NCBI GenBank assembly: GCA_963713505.1
Contig: CAVQMC010000019.1
Coordinates: 44,644-108,643, forward strand
Length of the DNA: 64,000 nucleotides
Source: CAVQMC01 sp963713505
GTDB lineage: Bacteria; Bacteroidota; Ignavibacteria; Ignavibacteriales; Ignavibacteriaceae
Direction of reading: 5' to 3'
Shown: positions 57,954-64,000 of the stretch, piece after piece
Numbering within the stretch: the first letter of the stretch is position 1
Layout: each line of letters starts with the position of its first letter
The notes under the pieces: generated by a model
The model's input: only the letters and a program-made list of their open reading frames with translations
The model's database searches: none
Told to the model about the DNA's origin: nothing
Made by a program: the position numbers and the translations under genes

Positions 57954-58904
57954 ATGAACGAACATCATATTATAATCGAATGGTATTCAGAAGCTTTGCT
58001 GGGCAATAAAAACTGCTTTAATAATATTATAACATATTATCACGCAAAGCTTTTATCCTATGCATTAAAAATTTGTAAGTACAGCGATGTTGCAGAAGAT
58101 GCATTACAGGAAGCTTATATCAGTGCTTTTATTCATTTGCAGGAAGTTAAAAGTCCGGAAAATTTATTTTACTGGTTAATGACAATTGTAAAAAGATCAT
58201 GCTGGCAGCAAATGAATTCCACTAAAAGAAACATTCCGCTTTCAGTTAAATTAATTGATTCCAAAGTTGCAGATGAAGGATTTGAACGAGAATATGAAAA
58301 AAATAATTTGAATGAATTTATTCGAGAAAGAATTAATTACTTAAGCGAAACTCTACGCATAATAGTTCTCCTTCGTTACTTTACAGAATACAATTCTTAT
58401 GAAAATATTGCTGATATATTAAATATTCCTGTTGGTACAGTAAGAAGCAGATTAAACGAAGCAAAAAAACAATTAAAGAAAGTTTGGAATTCGGACTTAA
58501 CGGATATGCCGGACAATATCAAAAGAGAATCGGATTATTGGAACGAATTTTATATTGAGTCCTTTCATAATATGCAGAACGATTCTTCCGTAAGAAATAG
58601 TTTTACCAACCATTTTTTGCCGGATCTTTCTATTCTTTTTACAAGCGGTAAAAAAGTTAAAGGAAGAAAACCTTTGGAATCGGAATTTGAAGAGGATTTA
58701 AAATACGGAACGAGTTACGGCGTAGGAACAGCTTTTAATTTAAAAGATATTGGAATTGTGCAGGGCGAAAATATTAATTCAAAAGAATATCCCGACAGGT
58801 GTCCGCCGATTTCAACATTAATATTTCATAGAAAAGATAATAAAACATTTTACCTTCAATTTCATAATGCGTTAAGCGAAAAAATCAATAGCCAAAACAT
58901 TTAA
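57954..58904 (+). CDS. ECF-type sigma-70 factor with C-terminal NTF2-like extension
   Basis: A 316-residue sigma factor. Region 2 spans about 18-85 (YALKICKYSDVAEDALQEAY, then NLFYWLMTIVKRSCWQ), region 4 about 120-180 with the helix-turn-helix YENIADILNIPVGTVRSRLN. The last ~130 residues form an extra domain (SFTNHFLPDLSILFTSGKKV to FYLQFHNALSEK) that resembles the SnoaL/NTF2-like tails of some extracytoplasmic sigma groups and may control activity instead of an anti-sigma factor. No anti-sigma gene is adjacent. Family of the tail is inferred from pattern only. Confidence 0.85.
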   Translation: MNEHHIIIEWYSEALLGNKNCFNNIITYYHAKLLSYALKICKYSDVAEDALQEAYISAFIHLQEVKSPENLFYWLMTIVKRSCWQQMNSTKRNIPLSVKLIDSKVADEGFEREYEKNNLNEFIRERINYLSETLRIIVLLRYFTEYNSYENIADILNIPVGTVRSRLNEAKKQLKKVWNSDLTDMPDNIKRESDYWNEFYIESFHNMQNDSSVRNSFTNHFLPDLSILFTSGKKVKGRKPLESEFEEDLKYGTSYGVGTAFNLKDIGIVQGENINSKEYPDRCPPISTLIFHRKDNKTFYLQFHNALSEKINSQNI

Positions 58905-59046
58905 TACCGGACAACATTAGCCTAATTATCTTGAAAATTACGTATCTGGGGAACAATAATTAATTAGGTTATAAAATTTTTTATTTGTAGTTTTACATAT
59001 CCGGTATTTAGACCGGAATTTTTTTATATATTTTTAGAGGTTCTTT

Positions 59047-59298
59047 GTGAGCACTAAGTTATTTGTGGGCTCTCTCCCATGGTCGGTTAATGACGACGAA
59101 TTAAGAGAAACATTTGAAAAACATGGAACAGTAGTTTCGGCAAAAGTTATTACAGACCGTATTACTAGAAAATCGAGAGGTTTTGGATTTGTTGAGATGG
59201 AGAGTTCCTCAGATGCAAAAAATGCTATTTCGGCATTAAATGATTCGGAATTAGACGGAAGAAATATCGTAGTTAATGAAGCTAAACCAAAATTTTAA
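59047..59298 (+). CDS. RRM-domain RNA-binding protein
   Basis: An 83-residue single RNA recognition motif protein like the cyanobacterial Rbp and similar bacterial proteins. RNP2 is LFVGSL (residues 5-10) and RNP1 is RGFGFVEM (44-51), so both RNA-contact motifs are complete. GTG start at 59047 with AGAGG ahead. Such proteins are often cold-induced; regulation here is unknown. It is monocistronic, with a strong terminator 48 bases after the stop. Confidence 0.94.
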   Translation: MSTKLFVGSLPWSVNDDELRETFEKHGTVVSAKVITDRITRKSRGFGFVEMESSSDAKNAISALNDSELDGRNIVVNEAKPKF

Positions 59299-59345
59299 AT
59301 AATAAGTTTTCTTTATAAAAGATATTTTAATATTATTTTCTGATG

Positions 59346-59374
59346 AGGCGCCTATAAGGCGCCGTTTTTATTTT
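59346..59374 (+). terminator. Rho-independent terminator of the RRM gene
   Basis: GGCGCC (59347-59352), loop TATAA, GGCGCC (59358-59363), then GTTTTTATTTT. A compact GC-rich stem with a clear T-run. Confidence 0.8.
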
Positions 59375-59799
59375 AAAAATAATTTGGATTTAAAAGTTTC
59401 CATTTAAATTATTTTACATTCATATAATACCCGCCGGCAATAAGTTGATTTAACAAATATCAAAATAAAAACTTCAAAAAAACCTTTAAATTTCTGAGAT
59501 ATTCAAACAATAAAATGTCTTGAACTAAATTCAACTTTTAATACGCATTAAGAATAAAATCCATAATCAATATTAAAATTGAACCACATAATTGTCTGGA
59601 ATTTCAAAGTAATTAAAAGCTTTGAATCTTAAATCCCGGCAATGCCGCTATCCATTTATTCAGGCATTATCATCTGCAAGCTTCTGCAGACAATTATTTT
59701 GAATTTATAAAGTGCCTTATTCTAGTTTTAAAGTATAAAACACGATTACGCAAATAATATAAAAGCTCTTATTTAATAAATAATTTATAGGAGAGTTAA
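59375..59799. other. Intergenic spacer, no gene seen
   Basis: AT-rich spacer between the RRM terminator and the large T9SS cargo gene. It contains a short inverted repeat (TCTGCA and TGCAGA around AGCTTC near 59673-59691) and the ribosome-binding site TAGGAGAG just before the next ATG. No open frame of coding character was found. Confidence 0.45.
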
Positions 59800-62109
59800 A
59801 TGAAAAGCTTTCTACTCATTTTAATCAGCACAATGGCAGTATTTTTCTATTCTAATGCTGCCGCGCAGAACACTACTTCGTGGACAGATACAACAGGAGG
59901 ATCATGGAATGATGCAGGTAAATGGTCCAATGGAGTACCGGATACCAACAGTGATGTTGTTATAAACCTTCAAGGGAATTATTCAATTACTCTTCAAAAT
60001 GATGTGACCATTAAAAGCCTGACTTTTGGAAATTCCGGCTGGGGCACACAATCACTAAACTTTGCAGGTTTCCAGCTTACTTTAAATGGTGGCAACAGTA
60101 TTATTTCTGATGGAGCAACCACTTATTTAGAAGGAAATATAATTAATAAAGGTACCTTAACATTTACAGGCAGCAGAAAGAAAATAATTACCCCAAGTTT
60201 GGATAATCTAGGCATTATAAACATTGATGGACCAATTGACTTTTACTATCCCTTTAAGAATGAAGTTAATTGCAAAGTCGATGTTATTAATGATGCTTTA
60301 ATTCAAGCTGAATATAGCGGTGTTCTCGTTAATAAAGGAACTCTTATAAAATCATCCGGGAACGGAAGAGCAAATATTAAAGGACCATTTACAAATGAAG
60401 ATTCCATTATTGTAAATTCCGGAACTTTGATTTTATCTGGCTCCGGGCAGGATAATTTTTGGGGAGGCATATATTATGCAGCAGCGGGAGACTCTTTAAT
60501 AAATGCCGTAGATGTTACTAATAATGCTTCTTATGCAAAAGGAATATTGACAGGAAATCCGGATGGTGAAATTATTTTTGAGGGCGGGAATTTCTTTGCA
60601 GATTCCTCGGAAGCTGTTCTCAATTTCGGCGGCACAGGTTTAAAATGGATAAATGGCGTAATCAATCAAATAGGCGGCGGAAACTGGAGAAACATAGGTA
60701 AAATTATAATTGAGGGACAAGGACAAAAAATAATCGCAGCAGATTTTATTAATGATGGTATGATCGGGGTGAACGGATCGTTAGCTGTTAATTATCAGAC
60801 ATTCACAAACAACCCTGGCAGAACAATCGAAATATCAGATAGCTCAAATATTTCAAGCGGATACTTCGGTAATTTTACTAATAAAGGATTATTATTAAAA
60901 AATTCAGGAACAGGTACTGCAGTTATCTCTGCCGGATACTTTACAAATCAAGATTCCATCATAGTGAATTCAGGCAATTTACTAATTAACGGCACAGGGC
61001 CGGACTACTTTTTCGGAGGAACATACTACGCCGGGGCTGGCGATTCTTTGACAATTGCAGTTGACGTCGGCGGTATATTTGCAAAAGATACTCTTTCCGG
61101 AAACCCTGATGGATATATAGTTTTTGAAGGAAATGAATTTTTTGCGGATTCAGCACAGGCAGTATTAAATTTTAGCGGTACAGGTTTCCAATGGAGGAGT
61201 GGAATATTTTTAAATTCAGGCAGCAGTAATTGGCTAAATGAAGGTTTAATTTATGCAACAGGGTCAGGTGCAAAATCTTTCAGCTTTGTAAATTTTCAAA
61301 ATAACGGATTGATGGATATTAAATCTCCCCTATCCGTTATAGGTGATAACATCCTGGTAAATAATGAAACTGGAATAATGAATGTGTATGATAACTTTAC
61401 TTTTTCCAGCAACCACAATGACTCCTTTATAAATAAAGGCTTGTTTAAAGAGATGGGATCCGAAACGGCGGTTATTTCATCTCAATTTGAAAACTCAGGT
61501 ACTATTGATATTACAGGTACTTTAAACTGGAACGATAATTTCGGGCCGGACTCTACTTCGATTCTGAAAATTGAAGCAGACACTCTAAATAATTATGGAA
61601 GATTAAATATTTCAGGCCAAGCTTCACTAAAAGGTAAAGCGACGGTTGCACTTGCACCTTCATCGGTTATTGGTGATAGTATTTTAATATTAACTGCACA
61701 GCAAGGCGTAGCGGACACTTTTTATTCGGCAGAGAGCGATGTCGATACAATTGGACTTCAGCCTTCTTACTTAGCCAACAGTGTTTCATTAAATTTATTT
61801 AGAAATAATGTTCAAGCTGTTGAAAATGAGAGTATTAAATTACCTAATAATTATGAATTAAGTCAGAATTACCCTAATCCGTTTAATCCTTCTACAAAAA
61901 TCAGATTCGATTTGCCGCAATCAGGTTTAGTTACTTTAAAAGTTTATGATATTCTGGGAAAGGAAGTTGCAACTCTTGTAAATGAAGATAAATCTGCAGG
62001 ATACTATGAAGTTAATTTTAATGCATCGAATTTTGCAAGCGGGGTTTATTTTTACAGGATTACTGCAGGCAAATTTACAGCAATCAAAAAATTATTGTTA
62101 ATTAAATGA
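59800..62109 (+). CDS. Large secreted protein with duplicated beta-solenoid-like region and T9SS sorting domain
   Basis: A 769-residue exported protein. Signal peptide about 1-22 (FLLILISTMAVFFYSNAAAQ). Residues 25-110 start with TSWTDTTGGSWNDAGKWSNG, typical of autotransporter-like beta-helix cargo. Two long repeats (from about residues 178 and 361, period near 183) share NKG, NEDSIIVNSG, GDSL, GNPDG and EGGNFFADS segments, pointing to an internal duplication. The C-terminal ~85 residues are a T9SS type A sorting domain (LSQNYPNPFNPSTKIRFDLP, NFASGVYFYRI). Probably a surface adhesin or enzyme scaffold; no catalytic motif seen. Confidence 0.9.
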   Translation: MKSFLLILISTMAVFFYSNAAAQNTTSWTDTTGGSWNDAGKWSNGVPDTNSDVVINLQGNYSITLQNDVTIKSLTFGNSGWGTQSLNFAGFQLTLNGGNSIISDGATTYLEGNIINKGTLTFTGSRKKIITPSLDNLGIINIDGPIDFYYPFKNEVNCKVDVINDALIQAEYSGVLVNKGTLIKSSGNGRANIKGPFTNEDSIIVNSGTLILSGSGQDNFWGGIYYAAAGDSLINAVDVTNNASYAKGILTGNPDGEIIFEGGNFFADSSEAVLNFGGTGLKWINGVINQIGGGNWRNIGKIIIEGQGQKIIAADFINDGMIGVNGSLAVNYQTFTNNPGRTIEISDSSNISSGYFGNFTNKGLLLKNSGTGTAVISAGYFTNQDSIIVNSGNLLINGTGPDYFFGGTYYAGAGDSLTIAVDVGGIFAKDTLSGNPDGYIVFEGNEFFADSAQAVLNFSGTGFQWRSGIFLNSGSSNWLNEGLIYATGSGAKSFSFVNFQNNGLMDIKSPLSVIGDNILVNNETGIMNVYDNFTFSSNHNDSFINKGLFKEMGSETAVISSQFENSGTIDITGTLNWNDNFGPDSTSILKIEADTLNNYGRLNISGQASLKGKATVALAPSSVIGDSILILTAQQGVADTFYSAESDVDTIGLQPSYLANSVSLNLFRNNVQAVENESIKLPNNYELSQNYPNPFNPSTKIRFDLPQSGLVTLKVYDILGKEVATLVNEDKSAGYYEVNFNASNFASGVYFYRITAGKFTAIKKLLLIK

Positions 62110-62298
62110 TTCTAGTAACATTTTTGAATTGAATTATAAATTGATAAAGCAAACATATTTAGGAACAAACTGCGAGAATGCAAAAGATTTTATACCGTTT
62201 TATCTAACATTAATTTTGTTCAGAAATATTTTTTAGAATAAATAAAATCTATTAAACATGTTCATCAAAATTTTAAAAGTTAATTACTGAAAAAGTTT

Positions 62299-62922
62299 TT
62301 GATATTTCAAAAAAATCCTTATCTTTTTGATGAACATGTCGGTATAAATTTGCAATCATCTCCAAACGAATTAACACTTTTATTATCAGAAGTAAGCAAA
62401 GGGAATAAAACTGTAATTAATAAAATATTCCCGATTGTTTATAATGAATTAAGAAGAATTGCCTCCCGGTATTTATACGAGGAGTACGGGGAGAGAACAC
62501 TTCAGACAACTGAGCTGGTTCATGAAGCATATTTAAAAATTATAGGAAGTGAAAATATTTCTCTTGAAAACAGAGCTCATTTTTTCGGAATTGCTGCAAA
62601 TGCGATGAGACAGCTATTAATTGACTTCGCAAGAAGAAGAAAAGCAGAAAAAAGAGGAGGTAATCTTACAAGAATATCTTTAGTTGACGGTTTAATAGTT
62701 GTTGATGAATACGATGACAAAATTCTTGAACTTGACAGCGCTCTGAATAAATTAGTAAATATAGATGAAAGATTATGCAAAGTTGTAGAGCTAAGATTCT
62801 TTTCCGGATTGAATGTTGAAGAAACTGCAAAAGTACTGGAGTGTTCTCCTGCAACTATTAAAAGAGAATGGAGTCTTGCAAAAGCCTGGCTTTTTAAAGA
62901 GTTAAAGGGAATAAATGAATAA
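62299..62922 (+). CDS. ECF sigma factor of the TIGR02999-like group
   Basis: A 207-residue sigma-70 family protein. NELRRIASRYL with ERTLQTTELVHEAYLKI (region 2) and AHFFGIAANAMRQLLIDFARR are strong markers of the sigma group called TIGR02999; region 4 is LNVEETAKVLECSPATIKRE. This group often sits beside Ser/Thr kinases, as here. The start is uncertain: TTG 62299 has no clear ribosome-binding site, and another TTG at 62350 is possible. Its stop overlaps the kinase start by eight bases, indicating coupling. Confidence 0.9.
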   Translation: MIFQKNPYLFDEHVGINLQSSPNELTLLLSEVSKGNKTVINKIFPIVYNELRRIASRYLYEEYGERTLQTTELVHEAYLKIIGSENISLENRAHFFGIAANAMRQLLIDFARRRKAEKRGGNLTRISLVDGLIVVDEYDDKILELDSALNKLVNIDERLCKVVELRFFSGLNVEETAKVLECSPATIKREWSLAKAWLFKELKGINE

Positions 62923-64000
62923 AGAAAGTTGGGAAAAAATAAAAACAATCTTTTATGATGCAATTGATTTATTAAAAGAAGATAGAGAAAAATATATAAA
63001 TGAAAACTGTGATGACCCAGAATTAAAAAAAGAAATATTTTCTTTACTCAAAGCTTACGACGGCTCTGAAACATTTCTTGAATCTCCATCTGTTCCTAAA
63101 GAATTTCTGCATGAAAACAATAACCTTTTCATCGGAAAATATTTTGGCAAATACAGAATAGAAAAATTTATTGCCCGCGGCGGAATGGGCTTGGTTTTTC
63201 TGGGAGTTAGAGATGACGAAGTAAAACAATCTGCTGCGGTAAAGATTATAAATCCGGGAACTGCATCTGAAACAACTATAAAAAGATTTCAAAACGAAAG
63301 ACAGACACTTGCGAATCTTAATCATCCGAATATTTCCAGGCTGCTCGACGGCGGAGTTACGGATGATGGAATTCAATTTCTTATTATGGAATATATCGAT
63401 GGAATTCCTATCGATAAGTACTGTGAAACAAACAATCTTACAATAGAACAAAGATTAAACTTGTTTTTGAAAGTAGCTTCCGCTGTTCAGTATGCACATA
63501 AAAATCTTGTAATTCACAGGGATTTAAAACCGACCAATATCCTTGTAACCAACAACGGTGAACCAAAACTTCTCGATTTTGGAATAGCAAAAATATTGGA
63601 TCCTGAAGAAATTAATAACAATGAATTAACAAGACACGGTTTGTGGAACTTTACACCGGAATATGCTAGCCCGGAACAAGTGACTGGAAAATCTATTACA
63701 ACGGCAAGTGATGTTTATGCATTAGGAATCATTTTGTACAAGCTGTTAACCGGAAATAATCCGTATAAAATAAAAAGCATTCTGCAGAAGGATATTGCAA
63801 AAATAATAGAACAATCCGAACCTCCCAAACCAAGCGATAAAATATTTACTCCTCCGGAAATGGACAGTAAAACAAGAGAGATAATTACGGAAAAAACTCA
63901 AAAAAAATTAAAAGGAGATCTTGATAATATTGTCCTGATGGCAATAAGGAAGGAACCGGACAGGCGTTATTCTTCGGTGGAATTTTTTTCCGAGGATATT
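62915..64000 (+). CDS. Serine/threonine protein kinase (3' end outside window)
   Basis: Hanks-type kinase; 362 codons visible and open to the window edge. A ~75-residue N-terminal part precedes the kinase domain. Key residues: glycine loop IARGGMGLVF (87-95), Lys110 in AAVKII, Glu128 in the C-helix (RFQNERQTL), HRDLKPTN (201-208), DFG (221-223) and YASPEQ. All catalytic residues are present, so it is likely active. The ATG at 62915 lies inside the end of the sigma factor gene, so the pair is translationally coupled. The C-terminus, often TPR or membrane sensor regions, is not visible. Confidence 0.94.
   Translation, partial: MNKESWEKIKTIFYDAIDLLKEDREKYINENCDDPELKKEIFSLLKAYDGSETFLESPSVPKEFLHENNNLFIGKYFGKYRIEKFIARGGMGLVFLGVRDDEVKQSAAVKIINPGTASETTIKRFQNERQTLANLNHPNISRLLDGGVTDDGIQFLIMEYIDGIPIDKYCETNNLTIEQRLNLFLKVASAVQYAHKNLVIHRDLKPTNILVTNNGEPKLLDFGIAKILDPEEINNNELTRHGLWNFTPEYASPEQVTGKSITTASDVYALGIILYKLLTGNNPYKIKSILQKDIAKIIEQSEPPKPSDKIFTPPEMDSKTREIITEKTQKKLKGDLDNIVLMAIRKEPDRRYSSVEFFSEDI

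Noticed and set aside
1..64000. CRISPR arrays, tRNA or rRNA genes, insertion sequences, prophage or toxin-antitoxin modules
   Set aside because: No direct-repeat array, cloverleaf, transposase or phage structural motif was seen by eye on either strand; a tRNA scan and repeat finder would be needed to exclude short cases.

Overview
The window reads as a chromosomal segment of an AT-rich member of the Bacteroidota/Chlorobi supergroup, most likely an Ignavibacteria-type organism (Ignavibacterium/Melioribacter relatives). Three secreted proteins end in a type IX secretion (T9SS) type A sorting domain with the NYPNPFNPST signature, complex I has a NuoCD fusion, and many genes start at TTG or GTG. 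This placement is inferred from gene content and motifs; no search was run.

Layout. (1) 1-27.2 kb, + strand: a carbon and redox locus. It holds transketolase (5' cut off by the window), a transaldolase/phosphoglucose-isomerase fusion, a DJ-1/PfpI protein, a DUF72 protein, an aldo-keto reductase, a Rieske-flavoprotein, a UPF0182 membrane protein, a baeRF-like protein, an MFS carrier, acetate kinase, phosphoketolase, a HAD protein, a methyltransferase, 6-phosphogluconate dehydrogenase, glucose-6-phosphate dehydrogenase, 6-phosphogluconolactonase, a ClC channel, an unknown membrane-anchored protein and two tandem CBS proteins. (2) 27.3-42.6 kb, - strand: a PEBP-like secreted protein, then a complete complex I operon nuoA-B-CD-E-F-G-H-I-J-K-L-M-N. 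(3) 42.6-64 kb, mixed strands: T9SS cargo proteins, a CPA1-type antiporter, a beta-CASP nuclease-like protein, an alpha/beta hydrolase, a HEAT-repeat lipoprotein candidate, TrpB2, an M29-like aminopeptidase, an APC permease, a SpoIIE phosphatase with a DksA-like zinc finger, an ECF sigma factor with an NTF2-like tail, an RRM RNA-binding protein, and at the right edge an ECF sigma factor overlapping a Ser/Thr kinase that runs off the window.

How the genes fit together. zwf, pgl and gnd make NADPH and pentose phosphate. Transketolase and transaldolase-PGI recycle the sugars. Phosphoketolase and acetate kinase turn xylulose-5-P or fructose-6-P into acetyl-P, acetate and ATP. Complex I oxidises NADH. 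Redox and stress genes (Rieske-flavoprotein, aldo-keto reductase, DJ-1) are interspersed.

Data quality. Fifteen small frameshifts break otherwise intact, conserved genes (UPF0182, MFS, ackA, gnd, zwf, clc, nuoI, nuoH, nuoG three times, nuoF, nuoE, nuoA, alpha/beta hydrolase). Thirteen look like single inserted bases, many in short homopolymers, which points to consensus indel error more than to gene decay. Broken genes are annotated here over their full repaired span. No rRNA, tRNA, CRISPR array, transposase or prophage was seen, and no clearly undescribed system was found. The most interesting architectures are the zinc-finger/SpoIIE fusion, the two unusual sigma factor loci and the compact pentose-phosphate/phosphoketolase locus.
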